DNA from: Gracilariopsis chorda | Lineage: Eukaryota > Rhodophyta > Florideophyceae > Gracilariales > Gracilariaceae | Length of the DNA stretch: 64,000 nucleotides | Reading direction: 5' to 3' | Assembly (NCBI GenBank): GCA_003194525.1 | Contig: NBIV01000017.1 | Span: forward strand, 186,001 to 250,000 | In this document: in pieces, positions 18,969 through 28,322 of the stretch | Layout: each line of letters begins with the position of its first letter | Numbering within the stretch: position 1 is the first letter of the stretch | Translations under genes and position numbers: made by a program | Notes under the pieces: model-generated | What the model saw: the letters and a program-made list of their open reading frames with translations, nothing else | The model's database searches: none | What the model was told of the DNA's origin: nothing

Positions 18969-21121
18969 CACCCAGTGACTGCATATAATGTGGGCCACAT
19001 TAAAACAGTACTCCAATTTGTTGAGATGGAAACAATATTTAATGTAGGCCACATCTATCACGGTTGCCACATTATTTTGGAACGAACGGATATAATGTAG
19101 GCCACATCAATTCAGTCCTGCACAAATAATGTGGGTTGAGAACAGTTCTCTCTGGCCACAATGACGGTATTCAAACTGTCTCAACGGGCTCTCCCAGAAA
19201 CTGGCTGCGATGCTTTTTAACAATTTCCTGCAGCTTGGAGAAAAGTTGTCGTTCTTCCCACAAACCATTGACGTTCAAAGCAAGCCCAGTACGTATCATG
19301 GATTTGCGGGCGTATGATAGTCCATCAGAATCTCTCTGCGAATTCACATATTGAACAGCGAGTTTTGCCAGTCGCAAAAAGAAGTACTTTCCGGGTTTCT
19401 CCAGCTTCCCAGACTTCGACCACTTTCCGCTGTCAATAATTTCCATTTTATGAGCCTCCCAACGCGTATTCCAAGCCTTCTTAATCTTCTGAATCACAAA
19501 TGAATCCGCCGGCTGCACCAAATGAGTTGCGTTCTTCGGAAAGTATCTAACGTCGGTTTTGATTTCCTTTATGGCCTCCTGGAGATCAGATGTCATGGCG
19601 TGTCCGCTACAATTGTCGACATACAACACTCTTTTCCTGTTGTGCGGCAATTTTCGAATCACTCTCTCCTCCTTGAACCACTGTGGCATCACCGTTGCGT
19701 CCATCCAACCTTTTGGACCAGTTCGATACCTTACGCCTGGTACGTCATCAGGAACATTTCGAACCGGATAGCTTCTTGCTTTGTTCTGGAATACCATGAA
19801 CACCGGTTCAACACGAGCATCACGTCCCCCGCTAATCCTTACAACCATTGTCATTCCCTGTCCACCAGAAAAAACATCTGCATACTTGACTTCACTCTCT
19901 CCACAGAAGCCAAGAGTCTTCCGATTATCCATGTTGATAACAAGGTGCGTTTCATCAGCATTTTCTACATTGTCTTCTTCCAACTCTCCACGTCGAAAGG
20001 CTCTGCACAAAACACCCAGATGATAAGCAACTTCCCTGTGAATGAAATCTTCTTTCAGTGGCGACAGGAGATATTTTCCCGTCAGTGAGCGACTCACAAT
20101 TCGGAAGCGATCGGTAAAGCCTTGTATCCATCGGCGATTAATGCATTCAGAAATTGGTTTGTTGCAACTGTTCTCGATTTGCGAGCGACTGTATGCAGCA
20201 TTTGCAGAATTTAGGACAAGGTTTATGGCAAGAGAATGCATCGTCTTCCAATTGAACTTGACCCCAAGACGGCGGAGGCGGTCGAACTCACTAACCATAT
20301 CGCTCTAAAGTGCTTCAATCCATGGGCGGATTTTTCTTCCTCTTCCTTTCCTTGCTTTTAAATTTACTCTCTTCAGACCCTCATACGTATTTCTGGTGAT
20401 TGAAGTTGTAAAATACCTGTCTGCATTTCCTTCTTCGCCGACAAATTGGTGTCGGTTTCGCCAAAGCCGGCTTGCCTTCATCAAGTTTGCCTTCTGCGAG
20501 CTACGGAACAGATGTGGGAACTGTTTTACAGCCCTCGATGCAATATGGTTTGATCCGGTTGCTTTTCGTTGTTCTATCATCCAGTGAACAATAGCTATGC
20601 GGTCTTTGATGGTCAGCACGTTGTGAAATTGATGTTTGTTGGCCGTGGATGCTTCTGTCAGTGCACTCTCTTGTGGAGCATTTTGTTGAACATCTGTGTG
20701 TTCCCTTGGGGACAAGATTCTGCTGTTATCTGCTGTGCAATGATATGACTGGTGCTGAAATGCTGCTAGTACGGGCGACGCCGTGGTTGGAATCATTGGT
20801 CTTGTGCGAACAACGTCTGCTTGTTGCCCAAATTGTGTGTGGACTGCAGAATTCAAACCATGCGGTCTGATAGACGTTACGGTGAAGGTGCCTGCGCGGG
20901 AATTGTGATGAAAACTGGGTACTGTTTCGGTCGTTAGTGCGCATTTTCGCGCCAATACTCAGGGCCTGTTTTAACAACATTAAATCCTGTGCAATCCTTA
21001 TTAGTGTGGCCCACATTATATAGAACAGAAGCGCTTTGGGTGCAACAAGATTTAATGTGGGCCACACTAAAAGACGTTGCCACACTAATTTCCCACCCAC
21101 TTCATTTACGGTCACTGGGTG
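18969..21121 (-). mobile_element. Pogo/Tc1-like DNA transposon, 2153 bp, TA target duplication
   Basis: The left end starts CACCCAGTGAC and the right end finishes GTCACTGGGTG, giving 11 perfect terminal bp within an imperfect inverted repeat of about 26 bp. A TA dinucleotide flanks each end (18967-18968 and 21122-21123), the target duplication used by Tc1/mariner/pogo transposons. Near both ends lie near-palindromic 17-mers of the form TAATGTGGGCCACATTA: 18986, 19040, 19093 on the left and 21002, 21053 on the right, plus half-sites. These are probably transposase-binding subterminal repeats. The transposase is coded on the minus strand inside. Confidence 0.88.
19171..20955 (-). pseudogene. 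Pogo-like DDE transposase interrupted by one in-frame TAG
   Basis: The minus frame is open from about 20955 to 19171 except for a single TAG at 20305-20307. Both halves are in the same frame (IEAL, stop, SDMVSEF). The N-terminal part has a helix-turn-helix-like basic region (IVHWMIEQRKATG, then SRLWRNRHQFVGEEG). The C-terminal part is a DDE nuclease with NADETH, VLYVDNCSGHAM and HLVQPADSF. The last two Asp are separated by 36 residues (DD36D). The transposase would cut and paste the surrounding element. No ATG marks the N-terminus clearly, so the start is uncertain. A single nonsense codon suggests recent inactivation, a sequencing error, or a short intron or readthrough. Confidence 0.85.
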
Positions 21122-21123
21122 TA

Positions 21124-21799
21124 GTGCCAAAGATTTTAAATATGTCAGTTACATCGTGCCATACAATACGTATGCCACTGAGCAGATTCCGCGTGACAGT
21201 TTTGCGTTACAACCGTCACCTACTGTAGACTTCACGTCAGTTCCTTAGGTTACTGTATCACATAATCCCAGTACTTTGGCAAGCCCTCTCTTGAAAAAGA
21301 CGTGTACAGAACGAACACATGTACAAATTAACGTAAATTTAATTATTCTCTTTTCAAAACCTCTCATAAAAGAGGGTTCAAATGAGGGTTCTTTTCCCGA
21401 TATCAATGAAAAACCATGCTATGATTTACCTATTCTGTACCCCAAAAAGAACCCCCAACAAAGCAACCTTCTACGTTCACACAGTTTATTGCTTATATTA
21501 AGCATCACTTGAACATAATGAACTTCTATAACAACAACAACTTCTTCATGCACGCTACTATGCTCTTCCAGTTTATATATCACTAGCATGTACCAACTCA
21601 CATCTTAACTATATTCATCTATCCTACACTTTATAGTAACTAAAAGAGCTTAGTTGTTTTACGGATCGTTTACCTACATTTTCTACAAACTTGGCTTAGA
21701 TGCCAAAACAAATTCATTCAGGTTCATATGTATTGTGAAACAGAAAATAGATACATACTGTGCCTATATCAAACTGGTTAGGTACTTCATGAGTACAAG
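21124..21799. other. AT-rich spacer, nothing recognised
   Basis: Between the pogo-like element and the 114-bp satellite. Only short ORFs; no motif identified. Confidence 0.5.
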
Positions 21800-22600
21800 T
21801 GTGTGGAGAGTCATGGCTTTGCCACACATTTGACCTATTTGTACTCTGCAAACACGGGTTGCTTGGATACGCTGAGCAACCCGTGCAGGGTCCGGAGTGG
21901 TAATGAGTATAAGCAGATGGAGAGTCGTTGCTGTGCCAGACGATCCATCTACTTTTAATCGGTGTGCACGGGTTACTTGGCTGTGCCAAGCAACATGTGC
22001 AGAGTCTGGGGTGGTAATGAGTACAAGCAGATGGAGAGTCGTTGCTGTGCCAGACGATCCATCTACTTTTAATCGGTGTGCACGGGTTACTTGGCTGTGC
22101 CAAGCAACATGTGCAGAGTCTGGGGTGGTAATGAGTACAAGCAGATGGGGAGTCGTGGCTGTGCCGGACGCTTCCTCTACTTGTACTCGGTGTGCACGGG
22201 TTGCTTGGCTGTGCCGAGTAACCAGTGCACGGCCATCGGTGGTCATAAATACAAGAACGTGAAAAGTCGTGGCTGTGCAAGACTTTTCATCTACTTGTAC
22301 TCTGCGTACACGGGTTGCTTGGATGTGCCAAGCAACCCTTGCAGGGTCATGGGTGGTCATAAGTACAAGCAGGTGAGGAGTCGTGGCTGTGCCAGACTCC
22401 TCACCTACTTGTACTATGTGTGCACTGGTTGCTCGGCTGTGCCGAGCAACCCGTACAGGGTCCGGGGTGTTAATGAGTACAAGTAGATGTGGATTCGTGG
22501 CTGTGCCAGACTCCTCACCTACTTATACTCTGCGCACACGGGTTGCTTGGCTGTGCCGAGCAACCCGTGCGGGGTGAGGCGTTCTGAAGGGGTAAGGCTC
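21800..22600. repeat. Tandem satellite, 114-bp unit, about 7 copies, two stem-loops per unit
   Basis: The same landmark (GTGCACGGG or variant) recurs at 21850, 21964, 22078, 22192, 22306, 22420 and 22534, exactly 114 bp apart. Each unit holds two inverted repeats. Hairpin A is GGGTTGCTTGG, loop CTGTG, CCAAGCAACCC. Hairpin B has arms like GTACAAG..GGTGAGGAGTC and GACTCCTCACC..CTTGTAC around GTGGCTGTGCCA; the clearest copy spans 22361-22415. Stem changes are often compensated between units. 114 is a multiple of 3 and stops are rare, so ORFs of up to 198 codons appear on both strands. I regard these as by-products of the repeat. Confidence 0.9.
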
Positions 22601-22869
22601 GGTCGCGAAACCGTGCTTTGTTTGTACGAAGCGATAGATTCAAATGCCTCCTGCTGAGTTGAGGCAGAGCACTACGAAGGTAAGTATTGAAACGTACTAT
22701 TTTGAGCCAATAAAATATTTAACTGGCCTCATAGGTTTCCGTTCGACATCGTGAACGAGGATCAGTACAATTTTGTCTCTTCCCTCTTGTTCACCCCGAT
22801 CTGTTACGCTAGTACTTGCGCCTGTTTGCAGATTGCACAGCATCACTCAGTACGTTCGTATTACAATCT

Positions 22870-23787
22870 ATGGAACGAAACGGCCCACGAAAACCATGGC
22901 AGGGTGGGGGAGCTGGTATAGGATTTAAAGTGCCGCCGCAAATCCTCTTTGACGAAAGAAACAAACACGAAAAAGTCATGGTCCAACTGCAAATTTTTTT
23001 GCAGAACAGCCAGCAGCATCTGGAAGTTTTGAGCAGTAACGCTACTACGAAGGACCTTTCTTGTATTAAATTTCGCAAACAGAGTCTAGGCAATATCGAA
23101 AAAGCACTAACATGGAGAATGTTTACATTGAAGCGAAGGAGAGAAAAGTATGAAAATGAAGTGGCTAATAGGCAGTCTTCACGTAATACAGCAGTGAAAA
23201 TTGGTTATGAAGGCTATATAGGGCACGAAAAAGAATCGAGATCTATAACGCAGAATGGAAACGTAGATCCTATGGACAGGGAAACAGTTGAATCAAATGT
23301 GTCTGGTATAAAAAGAGTTCGGGAATGTGAATGTGAAACTTTGCGTTCAAGAGCTAGCTTAAACTGCTTTAATTGTTTCAAAAGTAGTCCCGAAGAGAAG
23401 GCTATGAAAGCGAGGCGCTCTTCTGCGAAACCTATTCTACGACAGTTCATTCCGGGACTGCCTAAAACAATCGAGGATGCCATCAAGCTTTGGATGTACG
23501 GGGATGGGCTGAAAACAATTGCATTGCATTTGTTCGACAAAGCTGGTTCTCGCAAGAAACTGGTGCAAGGATACACTAACGCATGGTGGAAACAGTCCGG
23601 ACAGAAGGCGGCGTACTATAAGTACAAAAAGCTGGTAAAATTGGTTTGTGATGAGGTGGAAGGGCTTACGATTTTTGATGATGATGATAAGAAATGGGAA
23701 ACTGCGACTAGTCTGTTTCATGACAAACGAGACCAAAATGGTATACCTAGACCTTTAAGTGTCTTCCTTGTAGCACAAAAAAAATAA
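22870..23787 (+). CDS. Crypton-associated protein with GCR1_C-like domain
   Basis: 305 aa from the ATG at 22870; the frame is open to 22816 without another ATG. Residues about 60-100 form a charged helix. The middle is basic and Cys-containing (CECETLRSRASLNCFNCF). The last 110 residues resemble the GCR1_C DNA-binding domain found at the C-terminus of Crypton recombinases: IPGLPKTIEDAIKLWMYGDG, then a WWKQSG motif and a basic helix YYKYKKLVKLV. It lies 139 bp upstream of, and on the same strand as, a tyrosine recombinase gene. A role in binding element ends is the natural inference. The domain call is by pattern only. Confidence 0.55.
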   Translation: MERNGPRKPWQGGGAGIGFKVPPQILFDERNKHEKVMVQLQIFLQNSQQHLEVLSSNATTKDLSCIKFRKQSLGNIEKALTWRMFTLKRRREKYENEVANRQSSRNTAVKIGYEGYIGHEKESRSITQNGNVDPMDRETVESNVSGIKRVRECECETLRSRASLNCFNCFKSSPEEKAMKARRSSAKPILRQFIPGLPKTIEDAIKLWMYGDGLKTIALHLFDKAGSRKKLVQGYTNAWWKQSGQKAAYYKYKKLVKLVCDEVEGLTIFDDDDKKWETATSLFHDKRDQNGIPRPLSVFLVAQKK

Positions 23788-23926
23788 TATGATTAAATTG
23801 AAAATGGGAGATCCATGGGGTGGTGATAATAAGATACGATGGGCAACTATCTTCTACTTTCCTTGCGTGCGAAAGAAGTCAGTATAGAAAGACTCGATTG
23901 GAAATCCCAACCCTAACCTGTCAGTA

Positions 23927-25162
23927 ATGATGGAAGCAAATTCGTTTTCGTCGTTTGTTGGTGCGGATGAGTTCTTTAACGAAGACACCATTTCTGGATC
24001 AAAACTAAGAACCATTGAAGATATTATTAACCCGTCATATAGCAAGTCAACTTTGGCTAATATGGAACGATCTGAGCGATTAATCGTAGAGTTTGCTAAG
24101 AAACACAACGCTGGTGATCCCTACACGGTTTCAGTCCAATCCAGTCAGCTAATCATGAACTGGTTGGTAGAGAAATGCCGATATAACACGAGAACGGCGA
24201 TGAAGGTGGACACCATGGGAGGATATGTGCAAAGATTAAGGTTGGTCTACAAGAAATATGGTCACAAAGGTAATTGGATGGTTAACAGAGAGACGAATAC
24301 GGCTACCGGTAATCCGTTGGAAAGAAACCCGGATTTCGAGCAGTTTCGGAGAGCTTACAAGGTTAACCTTGCGCGATATGGTAATATGAAACAACGTGCA
24401 AGGTCATTAACTGCAGAGATTGTTTGCGACCATGCTGAACAGTTTTGGTTCGGATCATCAAATTTGGATGTAATGGATGTTATGTTTCACTCTGTCTGTG
24501 TGATAGCACTAAACCTAGGGGTTCGTTTCGATGAGATATCGAAGCTGAAAATGGAGCATGTTTCCGTAGGAAGACAAGCAGCAACATTGACTATGAAAAC
24601 AGCAATTAACAATTCTACGGTTGAAAGAGTCTATGAGGTTGCGGAATGGGATGGAAACACACCGTTGTACTTTTCTATATACATGGATCCTTTTCTGGCA
24701 TTGCATTCGTGGGTCATAGCTAGACGAAATGATGATGGGTTTCTTTTTCCGGAGATAACTACAACTAGAGCTGGTACTACCCTGAACTTTGAAAGGCCGC
24801 TAAGTTGTCACAAGTTTGTACCCTTCATGAGATCGCGTCTGGTAACGATAGAAATTGGTTCCGCGGACGCTAACGCATATACGGGTCATTCTTTGAAGAG
24901 AGGAAGCGTTCAGTTGCATAGGTCATTAGGATACATGGATGAGTTTATTATGAGAAAGATGGGTATGGTTGGTCCCAATGCCTACGCGAACTACTGCGCA
25001 GCTTACAACGATTATGCACCGAGAGAACTTCCTCGCTTTAATAGTTGGGAGCATATGGTGCAGCACGCTGAGGCTATCGCCGGCGAAGCGAGATGGATCC
25101 ATGATGCATCGGCATTTGATGAGTTTGAACGCGAAGTATTCGGAGAGAAAGCGGCTTCCTAA
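23927..25162 (+). CDS. Tyrosine recombinase, Crypton-like
   Basis: 411 aa from the ATG at 23927, intact. The first 160 residues form an N-terminal SAM-like DNA-binding region. The catalytic domain shows the first arginine in LGVRFDEISKLKMEHV, the second box in TGHSLKRGSVQLHR (H-x-x-R) and a nucleophile tyrosine in NAYANYC. This is the R...HxxR...Y pattern of phage-integrase-type recombinases. In eukaryotes such genes belong to Cryptons or related circular-intermediate DNA transposons. The element ends were not identified. Unlike most transposon genes in this window, the frame is unbroken, so the element may be young. Confidence 0.85.
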   Translation: MMEANSFSSFVGADEFFNEDTISGSKLRTIEDIINPSYSKSTLANMERSERLIVEFAKKHNAGDPYTVSVQSSQLIMNWLVEKCRYNTRTAMKVDTMGGYVQRLRLVYKKYGHKGNWMVNRETNTATGNPLERNPDFEQFRRAYKVNLARYGNMKQRARSLTAEIVCDHAEQFWFGSSNLDVMDVMFHSVCVIALNLGVRFDEISKLKMEHVSVGRQAATLTMKTAINNSTVERVYEVAEWDGNTPLYFSIYMDPFLALHSWVIARRNDDGFLFPEITTTRAGTTLNFERPLSCHKFVPFMRSRLVTIEIGSADANAYTGHSLKRGSVQLHRSLGYMDEFIMRKMGMVGPNAYANYCAAYNDYAPRELPRFNSWEHMVQHAEAIAGEARWIHDASAFDEFEREVFGEKAAS

Positions 25163-25163
25163 G

Positions 25164-26085
25164 TCATGTGAAGAGTGTTGGGAAGCGACAAGGTGCGCAT
25201 TTGAAGGAAGGAAGATGTGCCTTGCTGAAGAAATACATTTGACCTAGACTTGTAATAAAGTCCATAGCACCAGCGATCTCGTTCTTATCGTTGTCAGCAG
25301 CAAGAGAAATTTCTGTAGCAAACGGAGAGCCGTCGGACTTGCACTCCATATATGAGGCTTTTGGCATTGTAACTGATTTTGAGTCTCTGTCGGTGGTCAT
25401 GGCAAACAGGTCTACTGGATTTCTAACAGAATCATCCAGCGCTACGTTACGGGGACGTCGTCCTAAACGTCGACCATTTAAAGCGCTACTCGGTGAACTA
25501 GAAATCCTGCACACTAGCCTGCTGCCATGACATCCCACATGATGCAGTGCGGGAGTTGTGTGTACCTCATTCGGGGCGCGCATCTGTAAGCGACTCATTA
25601 TCGGAGACGGCGTGAAAAAGTCTGATGCACTAGCAGTTCTGGCGGATAGATGGTGCATTGAGTTTGAATGTGGTCGCAATACTGATGCATCTCTGGCACG
25701 CAAGCGGGCTTTTGTGGGGCATTCTCCGAATTGTTGCGTTCTCCAAATCTTGTTTCGTAACAAAACAGCGATGGCAACATTAATTGGATATACTTCGTCC
25801 TCAACCGCCACCGCATCAAACTTAGTCGCCTTCAATTTCAGATACCCTTCGCCAAAACAGCGCGGGCGTGCCCGATGAGAAGCCAGCTCAACAGCATCGC
25901 CAGATTCCCACGCTTTTATGCCGCCGTCGTCCACCAACGCCACGCGCGGCAGTGTTGCAGACGTCAGCGAGTCATCCAGCGTGTAAACCTGCTGCAAAGT
26001 GCGCGGCGAAGACGGCCGCACCGTGTCCTCGTCAGAAAAAGGGCACGACTCGCCCGTGCGCGTGGCTGGCGCCGTGTCTGGGCGC
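25164..26085 (-). CDS. Unassigned minus-strand ORF, tail-to-tail with the recombinase
   Basis: An open minus frame of about 305 codons ends at 25164, one base from the recombinase stop. It has balanced composition (LVDDGGIKAWESGDAVELAS, then a mixed Ser/Arg region, then SYMECKSDGSPFATEISLAA), but no ATG before residue about 120. If real, it is the last exon of a gene whose start lies in the GC-rich stretch to about 26480, where MDDQQKRGPF begins in another frame. No domain is recognised. The plus strand also has plausible-looking ORFs here (25291-25530 and 25558-25878), so the coding strand is uncertain. Confidence 0.35.
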
Positions 26086-26089
26086 GGGC

Positions 26090-26590
26090 CTCAAGACACC
26101 GACGTCTCCACGCTTAACGTCGCCGAGCACGCCGCGCCATCGCCTGCACGCGGCGAACACGTCGGCGAAGCGCGCGCAACGGGCCGTCGTTTGGGCTCAG
26201 ACGCGGGTTCGGACTCGGGCTCGGGCTTGGGCTCAGGCTCAGGCCTGGGCTCAGGCTCGGTCTCGATGGTTTTTGCGTGAAACGACGTGTGCGGAGGCGG
26301 CGGCGCGCGTCGCGGCGACGGCGGGTGCGGCGGCGGTGTCGGCGGAGGGGTTGTCGGCGGGGATCGCTCGGAGGAGAGACGGAGGATGTGAGCGAGTTTG
26401 AGTCTGACGAGGAGGCTTGCACGGCCGACGCGGCGTAGAGCTGGCGGAAAGGCCCGCGCTTCTGCTGGTCGTCCATGGCGCCGCGGCGGCGGCGGCGGCG
26501 GGCGCGGGTTCGGCGGGCGTCGAGCTTGCGCAGGGCGGGGATGCGATGTGTTCTTGCGGATGCTGTGGGCTTTAGTAGCTCCCATAACGT
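26090..26590. other. GC-rich low-complexity stretch
   Basis: Strongly GC-rich compared with flanks. It includes a six-base GGGCTC/AGGCTC-type repeat at about 26196-26270 that reads as EPEP/KPEP on the minus strand. It may contain the first exon (26476, MDDQQKRGPF) and an intron of the minus-strand ORF that ends at 25164, or it may be a promoter island. Confidence 0.4.
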
Positions 26591-26849
26591 TTTCCCTGCG
26601 TCACGCTTGAAGCTCTGACGGTGCTGATTTTCGTGTCAGTTGACCATTTGTATGGGTTGTCAGCGAGGGTTCATATTCGTGACAGAACCCTCGATTTTGA
26701 CCCTGTTTGCGAGGGTGGTCAAAAGCGGCTAGCTTATGTGTGGGACGGGGGTACAGATTTGAGGGAATGAAGGGTAGAGGTACTTGACACTGCCAAACTG
26801 ACATCCATTTGACTGAAGTTAATTAAATTAGAATTAACAGGTTTGCAAG

Positions 26850-27120
26850 GGTTCGGTGAATCTACTTTATGTCACATATGTCATTAAAACAGCCAATCAG
26901 AGCACGATAACCTCAGATAGCAAGGCGCGCAGAACAGCCAAAACCCCAAAAATTACTGAGGTCTCACAACGCACCAATCACATGCCATTAACCTCAAAAA
27001 AGCACAAAATTCGTTTTCACACTGAATACCCTTTGATATTGTCCACCGCGTTTGCAGCATTCAAAAAAAAGGCGCCACTTGCTTTATGAATATGCAGTGA
27101 CGCCAAAAACAGCCAAAAAT
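26850..27120. repeat. Dispersed repeat R1, copy a (inverted relative to copy b)
   Basis: Roughly 260 bp whose reverse complement matches 36125-36375 along its length. Shared blocks include GGTTATCGTGCTCT, TTTTGGCTGTTCTGCGC and GAATGCTGCAAACGCG. It has no coding content. It is probably a small non-autonomous transposon or part of a larger one. The two copies face each other across about 9 kb of transposon DNA. The flanks 26590-26850 and 27120-27716 show nothing recognisable. Confidence 0.75.
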
Positions 27121-27716
27121 GATCCCCTCGTCATGCAAGAAAATCCTTCCAAATATAATCTCCTGCGCTGTTCCAGCTAACAAAACGTAGGCTCAGGCTA
27201 CCTTTTGCACCGATGAATTTTCAATGAATCTGACGCTAATTTTTCTTCTATAATGTCATTTTCAGATGTAATTTGGGTTCAATTCACGCTTCGCAGCCCT
27301 ATTTTCTGTCTAAAGCTTATTGACATCATTCTATTCTTCTTTTGAAATTTTTTAGATTCTAAGCTGTCAATCATACTTTCGGGTATTTTTGGGCGTCTTA
27401 AGAATGAACAGGATGAGAGAGATTCAGTAAGCTGTGCTTCAAACCTGCACTACGTCATGCTGCTTTTCTGCAAATAAGTGGTTGATTTCTATTATTTTGT
27501 AAGAATAACTTCTGAATGCGATTTATAGAATCTTTTACATGGACGTGTAGCTCACAATTTACTAAGGTATGCAGTTTGATGCAATAATTTTTCGATTACG
27601 GAATCTATTATACGGTCTGGAACATATTGTAATCCTGGTTTCGTTTTAGTACGGCTGCGAGACAGAAAACTCTCATTAAGCCCACTTCGCTTCTTCCTGG
27701 ATCTTGTGCTTCCAGT

Positions 27717-28322
27717 ATTCTGATTGGTTGTTGTTTGGAAATCGAAATAGGTGCTACATTGTGTCTTTTTTTGGTACAACCAATGTATTGTCAAGTACCA
27801 GCGGGATAGTCGGTTTGGAAAACCTTTGGTGGGAGCGCGACGGAGGCTCGACCTGAAGGGTGAAAGTTGGGTAGCAAAATGGGTGTGCCAGTCCCAAAGC
27901 ACTAGGGGCGCAAGATAACCAGGCGGGCGTACCGTAACCAATTGGTATTGTTGATAGTACGGTGCATACGGGTTTTTAAAGCCTGAATAGTCCTAGCTAG
28001 ACCAAGAAGTTGACTGCAGAAACCAGTTGGTATCACACTTAGCCAAGAGGTGCTTGCCTTTACCATGCTGGGCGAGGGAGCGCTGCACCTACCTTAAGGG
28101 TGAGCGAGGCTCAACCTCAGGTGCACTCGGCTACGTGGCATACGTTGGGGCCGGTCGTAGTGGACTGGCCCTACACCACAGTAGTGCGGTATCACTACCT
28201 ATCTAAAATAATTAAATAAATTAGTAAACTAATTCGTTAGCCACTCTAGCCCACGTGGCACACACACCAATTGGTCCAGCGCGCGTTGCACTGTCCATAT
28301 GGTCAGATCTCGCTGTATCATA
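27717..28322. repeat. Dispersed repeat R3, copy a
   Basis: About 600 bp matching 52008-52622 in the same orientation. Shared landmarks include GCACCTACCTTAAGGGTGA-like sequence, CCACGTGGCA, AAATAAATTAGTA and TGGTCAGATCTC. It has a GC-rich left half and an AT-rich right half with a short ORF on the minus strand (MVT..PPGY..AP) conserved in both copies. Its right edge abuts the C-terminal end of the MULE relic. I see no tRNA-like head. It is probably a non-autonomous element or a solo LTR. Confidence 0.75.

Noticed and set aside
21714-22486. ORFs of 120-198 codons on both strands across the 114-bp satellite
   Set aside because: The period is a multiple of 3 and lacks stops, so frames stay open by symmetry; repeats and hairpins explain them.
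22560-22660. tRNA-like T-loop sequence ATTCAAAT after the satellite
   Set aside because: No pairing acceptor, D or T stems could be drawn on either strand.
27552-27941. Conserved minus ORF (MVT..PPGY) shared with 51928-52230
   Set aside because: It lies within repeat R3 and is explained by DNA similarity of the two copies; no domain seen.
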